Source: Halonotius roseus | Lineage (GTDB): Archaea; Halobacteriota; Halobacteria; Halobacteriales; Haloferacaceae | Length of the DNA: 64,000 nt | NCBI RefSeq assembly: GCF_006861655.1 | Contig: NZ_SESI01000003.1 | Coordinates: 186,001-250,000, forward strand | Direction: 5' to 3' | Shown: positions 26,101 to 33,749 of the stretch, piece after piece | How the letters are laid out: each line of letters starts with the position of its first letter | Numbering within the stretch: position 1 is the first letter of the stretch | Position numbers and translations under genes: made by a program | The notes under the pieces: model-generated | Databases searched by the model: none | The model's input: the letters and a program-made list of their open reading frames with translations, nothing else | What the model was told of the DNA's origin: nothing

Positions 26101-27694
26101 GCGGGTTCGACACCTGGGCGAACAGCTGTTTGAAATACGTGAACAGCGGGCGGTTGAACTCCCCGAGCACCGACAGCGGGGTGTCGTCGCCCATCGAGCC
26201 GACGGGATCCATCCCCTGGTTGGCCATCGGCTCCAGCAGGTGTGTGAGTTGATCTTGCGTGTAGCCGAAGGCAGCCTGGTGAGCGCGCAGGGAGTCGACA
26301 TCGCCGTGTGGTTCGAGGCTGTCACCGGCGATGTCGTCGAGTTCCTGTTGGTGTTCGTCGACCCACTCGCCGTACTTGTCGTCGGTGAGCTCGTCGAAGA
26401 CCTCGGCGTCGGGCGTGACTTCGCCCTTCTCGGGGTCGGCAACGAAGATCTGGCCGGGCTGGAGGCGGCCGCGTTCGCGGATCTCACTCGGGTCGGTCTC
26501 GATCGCGCCAACCTCGCTGGCGGCGATCAGCGTGTTGTCCTCGGTGATGTCGTACCGACAGGGCCGCAGCCCGTTGCGGTCGAGGACGGCGGCGATCTTG
26601 TCGCCGTCGGTCGCGGCGACGAGTGCGGGGCCGTCCCACGGCTCGACGAGGCTGGCGTGGTAATCGTAGAAGTCCTGCCGGTCAGGATCCATCGAGTCGT
26701 CGTTCTCGTGGGCCTCCGGGATCAGCATCCGGAGGATATGCGGCAGGTCACGGTCGGAGTGCATCAACAGCTCGATGGCGTTGTCGACGCTGGCGGTGTC
26801 GGATTGGCCGGCCTCGGTGACCGGCTTGAGCGTCTCGATATCCTCGCCGAAATCCTCGTGGGCGAGCTGGTTTTCGCGGGCGCGCATCCAGTTGATGTTG
26901 CCGCGGATCGTGTTGATCTCGCCGTTGTGGATGATCCGCCGGTACGGATGGGCGAGATGCCACGCGCCGAGCGTGTTCGTCGAGAACCGGGCGTGGACGA
27001 GCGTCAGCGTTGTCTGCAGCCGCTCGTCTGTGAGATCCGGGTAGTAGCCGGCGAGCTGTTCACCCTTGAGCAGCCCCTTGTAGACCAGCGTTTTGCGGTG
27101 GAGCGAACAGACGTAGAACCGGCCCGCACCATCGATCTCCTCGGCGGCCGCTTCGAGCTCGCGGCGCGCAAGGAACAGTCCGCGATCAAAAGCGTCGTCA
27201 GCCATCGACTCGGCCGGGGTCACGAAGACCTGCCACACATCGGGTTCAGAATCGAGTGCGGTTTGGCCGAGATCGCTGTTGTCCGTCGGGACATCCCGCC
27301 AGTGGAAGACCTCGAGGTCGTGGTCGGCGAGCGTGGATTCGAAGATGTCGACGAGCTGCTCTCGAACGTCGTCGTCCTGTGGCATGAAGATCGAGCCGAC
27401 AGCATAGGTCTCCGGGAGGTCGCCGACAACGGCCTCGAAGAACGTGTCGGGGCGTTGGATCATGATGCCGGCTCCGTCGCCGGTGGCTTCCTCGGCACCG
27501 GTCGTTCCGCGGTGTTCGAGATTGCTGAGTAGTTCGATGCCGTCGGCGACGACATCGTGTGAGGCACCGCCGTCGAGATCGACGACCGCACCGACGCCGC
27601 AGTTGGATTTCTCATCGGTCGGGTCGGCGAGCCCGACGGGTTCACCATGCGCATCGTCCGCCTGCGCATGCGACTCACTGTGATACTTGGCCAT
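23147..27694 (-). CDS. gltB: Glutamate synthase, large subunit (ferredoxin-dependent type)
   Basis: The 1515-residue enzyme converts 2-oxoglutarate and glutamine to two glutamates, the key step of nitrogen assimilation with glutamine synthetase. Domains in order: class II glutaminase, with Cys32 (KSNCGVGAVVD) as the likely N-terminal nucleophile after removal of a 31-residue propeptide; central domain; FMN/Fe-S synthase domain with GCVMARQCHANTCPVGVATQ ligating the 3Fe-4S cluster; and C-terminal GXGXG beta-helix (FAAGMSGGVAYVYDPDGEF). No small subunit gltD is adjacent, so ferredoxin is the probable donor. Start chosen for MAKYHSES. An upstream ATG is in frame but lies over the promoter. Confidence 0.95.
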   Translation of the reverse strand: MAKYHSESHAQADDAHGEPVGLADPTDEKSNCGVGAVVDLDGGASHDVVADGIELLSNLEHRGTTGAEEATGDGAGIMIQRPDTFFEAVVGDLPETYAVGSIFMPQDDDVREQLVDIFESTLADHDLEVFHWRDVPTDNSDLGQTALDSEPDVWQVFVTPAESMADDAFDRGLFLARRELEAAAEEIDGAGRFYVCSLHRKTLVYKGLLKGEQLAGYYPDLTDERLQTTLTLVHARFSTNTLGAWHLAHPYRRIIHNGEINTIRGNINWMRARENQLAHEDFGEDIETLKPVTEAGQSDTASVDNAIELLMHSDRDLPHILRMLIPEAHENDDSMDPDRQDFYDYHASLVEPWDGPALVAATDGDKIAAVLDRNGLRPCRYDITEDNTLIAASEVGAIETDPSEIRERGRLQPGQIFVADPEKGEVTPDAEVFDELTDDKYGEWVDEHQQELDDIAGDSLEPHGDVDSLRAHQAAFGYTQDQLTHLLEPMANQGMDPVGSMGDDTPLSVLGEFNRPLFTYFKQLFAQVSNPPIDYIREELVTSLQSRLGKQRNLMTESPEHAHQLVLESPVLSDEQTASIKDLDRDEDGFETTTLDMTYDPETELEAAIERLRDDARAAIDDGADIIVLSDRGTNEERIPIPSLLATGGVHHDLVRHGLRTDVGLVVESGDPREVHHLATLVGYGAGAVNPYLAYQTISDLCAGPDGADEEEAIEGYIHALEHGLLKIMAKMGISTVESYQGAQIFEAVGLSSDLIAEYFEGTEIRTEGIGLDVIEDDVRTRHAVGFGSDPELETQGEYEHRSSGIYHQWNPETVGTLQQAVRSGDYDRYLEFAELINDQNENLQTLRGLLEFDADREPVDIEEVQPIHEIVENFSTAAMSLGSLSPEAHETNSIAMNRLGGKSNTGEGGEPPERFDTEKECNVKQVASGRFGVTSHYLTSAEEIQIKMAQGSKPGEGGHLPGKKVNEMIAHVRYATPGVGLISPPPLHDIYSIEDLKQLIHDLKAANPDADINVKLVSEAGIGTIAAGVAKANADVVHVSGDSGGTGASPKTSIKNAGLPWELGVAEANQMLCATGLRDRIKITADGGMKTGRDVAIAALLGAEEYTFGTASLVTAGCVMARQCHANTCPVGVATQDENLRERFPGEPQHVINYMTFMAQELREIMAELGFTSIEEMVGRPELLSQRETDHEKAKHLDLSTVIAPTAGDQRRKTREQQHADIDDQLDWELIDEAEPALESGQPVTLDKEISNVDRAVGATLSHEISTEYGGAGLADDTITIDFDGIAGQSFGAFLADGVTMQLTGAANDYLGKGLSGGKLIVETPPTAAYDADENILIGNVALYGATQGEAYINGVAGERFGVRNSGVKAVVEGVGDHGCEYMTGGVVAVLGETGRNFAAGMSGGVAYVYDPDGEFESKLNTEMVTLSEELTQKDERMLTRMVENHAEYTDSERAAELLDDWAAEVSNFVRIFPEAYRNSIENKGADDVREELPETPAAAAEAGPDTGAVSSDD

Positions 27695-27715
27695 ACACGA
27701 ACCGAGCAATCGCCC

Positions 27716-27767
27716 GAATAAATGCCTGCTGATGCGAAAATAAGGGTTCCTAATTCCCATATTAGGA
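27716..27767 (-). promoter_or_regulatory. gltB promoter with upstream inverted repeat
   Basis: On the minus strand a TTTATT TATA-like element sits about 25 bp before the gltB ATG at 27694. About 25 bp further upstream, CCTAAT and ATTAGG (27749-27754 and 27761-27766) form an inverted repeat with a 6-bp spacer. Upstream of the TATA box is where an activator would bind. Link to nitrogen control is inferred. Confidence 0.45.
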
Positions 27768-27931
27768 GGTATTAATAATTGATAGTTAGTAAGTTGAAAC
27801 GATCCTCCCAAATCAGATCAAACAATCATGTGAGATTCGATCCGAGAGAGTCGCTACGGTCAGAGAAAAAGCGTCCCGATCGTCAACGAGGCGATGGGCG
27901 AGAAGAGATCATCCGCTGCCGCGCCGGTCAG

Positions 27932-29395
27932 TTAGTAGTTCTTGGCGAAGTAGGCGGTCTGGGTGGCGTCGTCGCCACAGATTGCACACGTTTCTTCATC
28001 CCCAACAGTCTCCTCGTCGTCGAAGGGGCACATCACGATCTCGGCGGCCAGCGGCTCCTTGATCGGCTCCTCACACTCCTCGTCGCCACACCACGGTGCT
28101 TTGACGTAGCCGCCGTGTTGGCCGAGCGTCCCGAGTATCTCCTCGCGGGAGTCGGCCTCGCGGACGCTGTCTTCCAAGTTCTCCTCAGCCGTGGCGTACA
28201 GCTTGGCATAAACCTCGTCGAAGTGCTCTTGGATCGTGTCGCCGATATCGTCGCGGTCGGCCGTCGTCGACTCGCCGTCGGGGCGGTGGATGATCGTGAC
28301 CTCGTCGTCTTCGACTTCATGCGGGCCGATCTCGATGCGGACGGGGACGCCCTTCAGCTCCCACTCGTTGAACTTGAACCCAGGATTGCGCTCGTCGCGG
28401 TCGTCGAGTTCGACGCGAACGCCGCTGTCGGCGAGGTCGTCGGCAACGTCGTCGGCGTAGTCGAGCACGTCGTCTTTGGTGTCTTCCTGCCAGATCGGAA
28501 CGACAACGACCTGCTCGGGTGCGATTGTCGGCGGGAGGACGAGGCCCTGATCGTCGGAGTGCGTCATGATCAGCGCGCCGAGTGCGCGCCACGAGAGCCC
28601 CCACGAGGTCGTGTGGGCGGGCTGGGTTTCCTCGTCCTCGTCGGAGAACGTGATATCGAACGCTTCGGCGAAGGAGGTGCCGAGGTGGTGGCTGGTGCCG
28701 GCCTGCACCGATTTTCCGTCCGGCATCAGGGCTTCGACGGTTGTGGTTTTGTGCGCACCCGGGAACTTGTCGTGATCCGGCTTTTGGCCCTTCAGGACGG
28801 GAATCGCAAGCAGATCCTCGTAGAGCTCAGCGTACTGATCGAGGCGAGTCATCGTTTCGTCCCACGCCTCGTCGTGGGTCTCGTGGGCCGTGTGGCCCTC
28901 CTGCCAGAGGAATTCCTTCGTTCTGAAGAACGGTTTTGTCTCGGTGGCTTCCCACCGGACGACCGAACACCACTGATTGACTCGCAGCGGGAGATCGCGG
29001 TGGCTGCGCACCCACTGGGCCATGTAGGGGGCGATGATCGACTCGCTGGTCGGGCGGACGGCGAGGCGTTCGTCGAGTTCGTCGTGGCCGCCGTGGGTGA
29101 CCCACGCGACTTCGGGGTCGAAGCCTTCGACGATGTCTTTCTCCCGTTCGAGATAGCTCTCGGGAATGAACAGCGGGAAGTAGGCGTTCTGGACGCCGGT
29201 CGATTTGAACGCCGCGTCGAGTTCGCCCTGAATCGCCTCCCAGAGGGCGTACCCGCGTGGGCGCGTCACGATGAATCCGCTCATCCCGTCGGGGCCGTAG
29301 TTTGCGAGGCCGGCCTTCTTGACGACCTCGGCGTACCACTCGCCCGTGTTGTGCTGTTTGCTCTCAGTGATTCCGAGATCTTGCTCGCTACTCAT
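27932..29395 (-). CDS. proS: Proline--tRNA ligase (archaeal/eukaryotic type)
   Basis: The 487-residue class II synthetase charges tRNA-Pro. The class II motifs are present: VRPTSESIIAPYMAQWVRSH (motif 2 region begins here), RVNQWCSVVRWE with RTKEFLWQEGHTAH (motif 2), and TSWGLSWRALGALIMTHSDD (motif 3 region). The C-terminal domain ends with cysteines at CGDEECEE, MCPFDDEE and CAICG, the zinc site of the archaeal/eukaryotic-type ProRS, and finishes in a Tyr carboxylate. Start at 29395 gives MSSEQDLGITESKQ. It is convergent with nothing and lies 237 bp from gltB in the same direction. Confidence 0.96.
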   Translation of the reverse strand: MSSEQDLGITESKQHNTGEWYAEVVKKAGLANYGPDGMSGFIVTRPRGYALWEAIQGELDAAFKSTGVQNAYFPLFIPESYLEREKDIVEGFDPEVAWVTHGGHDELDERLAVRPTSESIIAPYMAQWVRSHRDLPLRVNQWCSVVRWEATETKPFFRTKEFLWQEGHTAHETHDEAWDETMTRLDQYAELYEDLLAIPVLKGQKPDHDKFPGAHKTTTVEALMPDGKSVQAGTSHHLGTSFAEAFDITFSDEDEETQPAHTTSWGLSWRALGALIMTHSDDQGLVLPPTIAPEQVVVVPIWQEDTKDDVLDYADDVADDLADSGVRVELDDRDERNPGFKFNEWELKGVPVRIEIGPHEVEDDEVTIIHRPDGESTTADRDDIGDTIQEHFDEVYAKLYATAEENLEDSVREADSREEILGTLGQHGGYVKAPWCGDEECEEPIKEPLAAEIVMCPFDDEETVGDEETCAICGDDATQTAYFAKNY

Positions 29396-29548
29396 TGCCG
29401 GCACTCCGCAACCGGGACAAATAAACTCGGTGTGTTGGCGTTGGAGGCCGCCGACAGCCGCGCTGGCAACCGCCGACACCCCCGCAACGGTCGTGGTACC
29501 ACGACTCTCGCAAGGGTTATCCCCCGGTGACCTGTACGTTTGATTGCA

Positions 29549-29743
29549 ATGGCACACGGCAAAGTTGATTTCTTCAACGACACTGGCGGCTACGGATTTA
29601 TCGACACGGACGATGCTGACGACGACGTTTTCTTCCACATGGAGGATGTCGGCGGCGAGGATCTCACAGAAGGCGAGGAGATCGACTTCGATATCGAACA
29701 GTCCCCGAAAGGCCCGCGCGCGACGAACGTCGTTCGCAACTAA
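29549..29743 (+). CDS. cspA: Cold-shock-domain protein
   Basis: A 64-residue single cold-shock domain that binds single-stranded RNA and DNA. It carries both RNP motifs: GGYGFIDTDD (RNP1) and DVFFHMED (RNP2). The beta-barrel pattern is complete (KVDFFNDTG to ATNVVRN). It is more acidic than bacterial CspA, as expected for a halophile. It is divergent from proS with about 150 bp between starts. The ATG at 29549 gives the standard MAHGKVDFFND. Confidence 0.95.
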   Translation: MAHGKVDFFNDTGGYGFIDTDDADDDVFFHMEDVGGEDLTEGEEIDFDIEQSPKGPRATNVVRN

Positions 29744-29876
29744 CTACAGTCCTCGCCTCACGGCGACACTGCAATTTTCATTCTTTCAATCGCTGAGTCG
29801 ATTCGCTCGGCAACCGCAGTCATCCGACATATCTAGCAGCCGCAGTCATCCGACAGGCCCGGCAGCCGCCGCCCTG
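29744..29876. other. Intergenic segment with 26-bp-period direct repeat
   Basis: No gene is visible. Two 19-nt repeats (29811-29829 and 29837-29855; one mismatch) of CARCCGCAGTCATCCGACA stand 26 bp apart. A T-rich run (TTTTCATTCTTT near 29776) just after cspA may be its termination site. The segment leads into a structured element. Confidence 0.5.
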
Positions 29877-30005
29877 GCGGACTGAAAGGGCGAAACGCGC
29901 TCGGCGAACCCGGACGACGCAAGCACCGCAGGAGTGAGCAGCGCGAACGACGAGGAGCGCAGCGAGTCCCGGGAGCCGAGCGCGTTGAGGGCTTTCTACG
30001 TGTTG
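29877..30005 (+). repeat. Dispersed covarying stem-loop element, copy 1
   Basis: The conserved core around CGACGCAAGCACCGCAGGAG and ACGACGAGGAGC is enclosed by a perfect 12-bp stem (AACGCGCTCGGC at 29894-29905 with GCCGAGCGCGTT at 29975-29986). The flanks are GACTGAAAGGG before and GAGGGCTTTC after. The same core with different but still complementary stems occurs at 42034-42309. It lies in the gap between cspA and the macrodomain gene. It encodes no protein. It is a mobile-type or RNA-structured intergenic element, function unknown. Confidence 0.8.
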
Positions 30006-30036
30006 TCACACTCGACACCGATACTACCAGAACTGT

Positions 30037-30543
30037 CTAGTCCCGAACCGCATCAGCGACCGACTGCAACGACTCGTACTCCGAATCCGAGTAGGCGATC
30101 ACACGCACATCAGTCAGAGACGACGACTCGTAGTCAGCGATCACCGAGCAGATCAGTTCCGCGCCGCGCTCGAACTCGAAGCCGGCGACGCCGGTGCCGA
30201 GAATCGGAAACACAATCGACTCACACCCCAATTCATCAGCTTGCTCCAACGTGTTCCGCGTCGCATCCCGAATACTCGCTTCGGTCGCCTGCCCATCTCC
30301 GTAGTGCGGCATCGCCGCTGCATGGATCACGTACTCGGCGTCGAGGTCATAGGCGTCGGTGACGGCAACCGCGCCGAGATCGACCGGGCCGTTCGCCATC
30401 GCTTCCGCGTTGATGTCGCCGCCCGCACCGCGGCGGAGCGCGCCGGCAACGCCGCTGCCCATTTTGAGGCTCGTTCCCGCCGCGTTGACTAAGGCGTCGG
30501 CCTGTTGGGCCGCGATATCGCCTTGGATGACGGTGAAGTTCAT
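30037..30543 (-). CDS. Macrodomain (ADP-ribose-binding) protein
   Basis: A 168-residue stand-alone macrodomain (Appr-1''-p processing fold). It begins FTVIQGDIAAQQADALVNAA (with the NAA of the adenine site), then KMGSGVAGALRRGAGGDI (ribose/diphosphate loop), EYVIHAAAMPHYGDGQA and VFPILGTGVAGF (second phosphate loop). Such proteins bind ADP-ribose, and many hydrolyse ADP-ribosyl or O-acetyl-ADP-ribose groups. Start ATG 30543 gives MNFTVIQGD. A structured repeat element and then cspA lie to its left. Confidence 0.92.
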   Translation of the reverse strand: MNFTVIQGDIAAQQADALVNAAGTSLKMGSGVAGALRRGAGGDINAEAMANGPVDLGAVAVTDAYDLDAEYVIHAAAMPHYGDGQATEASIRDATRNTLEQADELGCESIVFPILGTGVAGFEFERGAELICSVIADYESSSLTDVRVIAYSDSEYESLQSVADAVRD

Positions 30544-30624
30544 ACCAGACAGTACGAGCCTACGTCAGTAGAGTTTTTGCCGGCTACAAGCGAATCCGGC
30601 GCACTGTGGCCACACGACGGCCCG

Positions 30625-30870
30625 TCAGCGATGGGTATCGATCCACTCACACCACGCACGGAAGTCGTCAGCCCCGCACTGATCGGCGATGTTCTGTAGC
30701 GTCCCGATACGAACGCGGTCGTGCAGCGGAACAGTGACGGTTCGGGTTTCGCCGGTTTCTGGGTGCGTGTATTTCAAAATCACATGATCGCCGCGTGTTC
30801 GATCACGTCTGTAGTCGAATTTGCGCAACACGCTGACGATATCTTCACCGGAAAAATCCCGTGAGACCAT
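30625..30870 (-). CDS. hicA: HicA-like toxin (mRNA interferase)
   Basis: A small 81-residue protein with the double-stranded-RNA-binding-like HicA fold: EDIVSVLRKFDYRRDRTRGD is followed by HVILKYTHPETGETRTVTV and PLHDRVRIGTLQNIADQ. The Gly-Asp-His in RGDHVILKY is in the position of the catalytic His of HicA. It lies 3 bp after the HicB-like gene and is probably co-translated. Predicted to cleave mRNA ribosome-independently, in the way known for the family. Confidence 0.85.
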   Translation of the reverse strand: MVSRDFSGEDIVSVLRKFDYRRDRTRGDHVILKYTHPETGETRTVTVPLHDRVRIGTLQNIADQCGADDFRAWCEWIDTHR

Positions 30871-30873
30871 TGC

Positions 30874-31077
30874 TCACGAATCAAACCATGGTGCATCCGG
30901 TTCCGGGGCTGCTGTATCATCGTTTCGGGCTTCAGCAGTCAGCTCCGTTGCCTCGTCGAGGTTTTCGAGGGCTTCCTGTCGGGTTGGCCCCTGACTTGCT
31001 ACTCCAGCCTCCTCATCGATAGCCGACCACCACCCGTCATCCTCTTCGATCAGCCGAATTTCTCGGCCAGTGCTCAT
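30874..31077 (-). CDS. hicB: HicB-like antitoxin
   Basis: A 67-residue acidic protein with the degenerate RNase-H-like HicB core (IRLIEEDDGWWSAIDEEAGV, then ASQGPTRQEALENLDEAT). There is no separate DNA-binding domain, so it is the short type. It should neutralise the HicA-like toxin encoded 3 bp downstream. I start it at MSTGREIRLIE (31077). A longer in-frame reading extends 48 bp further upstream, into AT-rich leader DNA. Confidence 0.85.
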   Translation of the reverse strand: MSTGREIRLIEEDDGWWSAIDEEAGVASQGPTRQEALENLDEATELTAEARNDDTAAPEPDAPWFDS

Positions 31078-31181
31078 ACCAGCTATTAGGCCGGAATATT
31101 GGATAAACGTTCGGACGACGTTCAAACCGGTAACCCCCGTGTCAGCGCGAAGTCAAGTACCTCCAGTACGTACACATAGCA

Positions 31182-32168
31182 ATGAGCGACGCACCACCAA
31201 CCCCCGGCATTCACCACGTCACCTGCATCGCTGGCGACCCCCAACAGAACATGGATTTCTGGGTCGAAACGCTCGGCCTCCGGCTCGTCAAGCGGTCGAT
31301 CAACCAAGACGACCCCAGCACCTACCATTTCTTTTTCGCTGACGCCGAGGGCACCCCCGGCACCAGTATGACGTTCTTCCCGTGGGAGAACCTCCGACAG
31401 GGGAAGGTCGGCTCCGGACAGGTCTCCCGCACCGCCTTCCGCGTCCCCGAGGGCAGCCTCGAGTTCTGGGAGGATCGCTTCGACGACTACGGCGTCGATT
31501 ACGAGGATCGAGTCGAGCGGTTCGGCGAGACCGTCCTCCCGTTCTACGATCCCGACGGCTTGCCTGTCGAACTCGTCGAAGTCGAGATCCCAGAGGACGA
31601 CCCGACAGTTCCGTGGACCGAGTTCGTTCCCGAAGACGCCGCGATCCGCGGCTTTCACTCGGTGACGCTGTGGCTGGCCGATCCCCAACGCACCGAGGAG
31701 GTGCTTCGAACGATGGGTCTCGAAGAAGCCGGCACCGAGGAATCACCGGGCGATACGCCAGGCGACGAGCGCACGCGATTCGAGGCAACCGGCACCGTCG
31801 GCAAATACGTCGACGTGTTACCAACTATTGAGGGCGCGCGGCAGGGTCACGGCACCGTCCACCACGTCGCCTTCCAGACACCAAGCGACGAGGATCAGAT
31901 GGCGATGCGGAAGGCCGTCTCCGCTCAGGGCGTTCGTCCGACTCAGCAGATCAACCGCCACTGGTTCCGATCGGTGTACTTCCGAGAGCCAAACGGGATC
32001 CTGTTCGAACTCGCCACCAGCGGGCCGGGCTACACCAGCGATGAACCCCTCGACGAACTCGGCGAGAAACTAATCCTGCCGGGGGAGTTCGAGGATCAAC
32101 GCGAGCAGATCGAATCCGGTCTCAGCGACGTGACGATCCCGCGCGGCGAGGCAGTCGACGCCGACTAA
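31182..32168 (+). CDS. VOC-family ring-cleaving dioxygenase-like protein
   Basis: A 328-residue protein with two vicinal-oxygen-chelate repeats. The metal-ligand histidines appear in GIHHVTCIAG (residues 9-18), then GFHSVTLWLAD and TVHHVAFQTPSDED, with a Glu in ILFELATSGPG. This organisation matches the MhqO/PcpA-type glyoxalase/dioxygenase family that opens hydroquinone-like rings. It lies divergently from the hicB start, sharing a 104-bp promoter with a GTAC-N5-GTAC motif near 31156. The substrate is not known. Confidence 0.88.
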   Translation: MSDAPPTPGIHHVTCIAGDPQQNMDFWVETLGLRLVKRSINQDDPSTYHFFFADAEGTPGTSMTFFPWENLRQGKVGSGQVSRTAFRVPEGSLEFWEDRFDDYGVDYEDRVERFGETVLPFYDPDGLPVELVEVEIPEDDPTVPWTEFVPEDAAIRGFHSVTLWLADPQRTEEVLRTMGLEEAGTEESPGDTPGDERTRFEATGTVGKYVDVLPTIEGARQGHGTVHHVAFQTPSDEDQMAMRKAVSAQGVRPTQQINRHWFRSVYFREPNGILFELATSGPGYTSDEPLDELGEKLILPGEFEDQREQIESGLSDVTIPRGEAVDAD

Positions 32169-32173
32169 TCCCC

Positions 32174-32485
32174 TTACTCCTCATCCGGCCAGTCATCCGG
32201 CAGTCGAGACAGCGTCGCTGCGATCACGAACTCGTCAAGCTCCGTCCGCTCCCGCAGCCACCCGGCCGCGTCCCGATGAGCGTCTTGGCCGTTCGGAATA
32301 TAGATGCCATCCGAAGACTGCACGACGAATGAGAGATCAAGCACCTCAGTTTCAAGTGTCGTTCGCAGTTCGTCATGATCCCCTGTCCCGGCAACCAATC
32401 GTACGAGTTCGGCTGCCGGGATCGGCGATCCCCAGGAGTGACGACGGGCGAGTTTCCAGACGAAGGTTGCCGCAGCGTCCGTCAT
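32174..32485 (-). CDS. Hypothetical protein
   Basis: A 103-residue protein with no family I recognise. Two helical segments (AAATFVWKLARRHSWGS and AGWLRERTELDEFVIAATLS) flank a DLSFVVQSSDGIYIPNGQDA strand region. No Cys and no membrane segment. Acidic and well-coded, with codon use like its neighbours. It converges on the dioxygenase gene with a 5-bp gap. A TTG or ATG choice at the start differs by only two codons. Confidence 0.6.
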   Translation of the reverse strand: MTDAAATFVWKLARRHSWGSPIPAAELVRLVAGTGDHDELRTTLETEVLDLSFVVQSSDGIYIPNGQDAHRDAAGWLRERTELDEFVIAATLSRLPDDWPDEE

Positions 32486-32612
32486 CAGCAACTCCTATTT
32501 TCTATTGGCACGTAGAGATATTCAAACAAGACAGACATGAGTGTCCAATGCGTTTAACATCACGGCCAACAAACAACGAGTACACTCAGCGTCTGAGACA
32601 ACATCCCCGCCT

Positions 32613-32963
32613 ATGTCACGCCAACAAACACCCGATACGGACGAACCCACCTCGCTTGCCGAACTGCGAGACGAGTATCCAAGCGGGTGGCGAATCCTCA
32701 TCCAAAACGAAAGTGTCGGCTACATGCTCGATGCGTTACTGGATGCCCTCCCCGGCTCGGAGTTTACGAAATCCGAGCTCGCTCGGGAAGCCGGTGTCAG
32801 CCGCCAATCCGTGTACACCCATCTCGATCTGTTGCTCGCCCTCGGCGTTCTCACCCCCGTCGAAAACGCCTCGCCTGAACGGTACCGCGTGACCGCCGAC
32901 AGCGACCTCCTCACGCTGCTTCATCAGGTCAACGGACTGGTCAACGAGCGGCTCTCTGAGTAG
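32613..32963 (+). CDS. Winged-helix regulator
   Basis: A 116-residue protein that is mainly one winged helix. MLDALLDALPGSEFTKSELA leads into a helix-turn-helix (REAGVSRQSVYTHLDLLLAL) and a wing (GVLTPVENASPERYRVTADS). A short helix follows. The acidic, Thr-rich N-terminal 20 residues are likely unstructured. Alternative upstream start at 32541 is possible, but the ATG at 32613 is a better N-terminus. It is divergent from the hypothetical gene and convergent with the next one, so its target is unclear. Confidence 0.8.
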   Translation: MSRQQTPDTDEPTSLAELRDEYPSGWRILIQNESVGYMLDALLDALPGSEFTKSELAREAGVSRQSVYTHLDLLLALGVLTPVENASPERYRVTADSDLLTLLHQVNGLVNERLSE

Positions 32964-32964
32964 G

Positions 32965-33474
32965 TCACCGCATGGCTGGATCGTCGGCGTCGATCGGCAC
33001 CCCAAACGGACTCTCACTCTCCCGCCAGTTCCACCCCGGCAGCCGCGTCTGAAAGCCCGCCGCCAACGCGGCGTCAAGGTCGTCGGCACCGGCTGTCTCC
33101 TCGTCATCGCCGTGGGTGTAGATATCCGCGAAGTGGAACGTCGCCTCGGCGAGCATCGCCAGCGGCTGGCCGCCCGCGATCGTCGCCGCGAGCCGACGAC
33201 CCAACACCTCGTCGACGACAAAGCCCGGATAGTCGCCGTCGACATCGAGTTCCCGCAGGAGGCCCACGTAGCCGGCGATGTTGACCGCCCGGTCACCGTC
33301 AGCGAAAACACGGTCGACTTCGTCGTGGTAGCCGGCCTCGCTCACCGCGTCGACATCGGTTTCGAAGGCCCGCCCGAGGCGGCTGCGGGTGTCGTTGATC
33401 AGCGGGACGATGACATCGGCACGGCGGCGAACCCACTCGTGTTCGGCGGCCACACGATCCGGCGTGAGATGCAT
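32965..33474 (-). CDS. Conserved-looking haloarchaeal protein of unknown function
   Basis: A 169-residue, mostly helical, acidic protein with three segments of note: TPDRVAAEHEWVRRRADVIV near the N-terminus, GRRLAATIAGGQPLAMLAEA in the middle, and a tail rich in Asp and Trp (LPGWNWRESESPF). No signal peptide, Cys cluster or known motif. It begins with a good haloarchaeal-like MHLTPDRV start. It stands between the winged-helix gene, which is convergent with a 1-bp gap, and the long leader of the aCPSF1 gene. Confidence 0.6.
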   Translation of the reverse strand: MHLTPDRVAAEHEWVRRRADVIVPLINDTRSRLGRAFETDVDAVSEAGYHDEVDRVFADGDRAVNIAGYVGLLRELDVDGDYPGFVVDEVLGRRLAATIAGGQPLAMLAEATFHFADIYTHGDDEETAGADDLDAALAAGFQTRLPGWNWRESESPFGVPIDADDPAMR

Positions 33475-33749
33475 ACCCGAAGCGAGGCGACGAGCCGGCT
33501 TGGATTTGTGGGTGAGTCAGAGAAAGTACGATCGGGAAACGACCCGGTTGCGAAGGGGTTTTATAACGAGGATCGTATAAAGCGAACTAAGCGGGTTTTC
33601 GCTGCCTGTTCCCGCATGCGCAGCTATCAGCGCGTATTCAGTATGTTCCATCTCGACCGACACTACCCACGGCGTCCCGACAACACGTGGGTGCAGTCCG
33701 GCGGGGTGGCAACCGGCGAGGCGGCGATCAGCGCAGGTTTTGTTGACGT
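33475..33749. other. Long intergenic leader before the aCPSF1 gene
   Basis: No gene is seen in these 275 bp. TATA-like TTTTATAAC (33558-33566) would place a transcript start about 160 nt before the aCPSF1 ATG, unlike the leaderless norm. Two potential hairpins lie in the leader: GCGGG/CCCGC near 33589-33617 and CCCACG/CGTGGG near 33667-33692. Confidence 0.5.

Noticed and set aside
24884-27532. An 882-residue open frame opposite glutamate synthase
   Set aside because: It is a frame shadow of gltB caused by high GC at third positions. The minus-strand protein has all family motifs, whereas this frame has none.
27779-29530. A 583-residue open frame opposite proS
   Set aside because: It mirrors the proS coding sequence. 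The real protein on the minus strand carries class II synthetase and zinc motifs.
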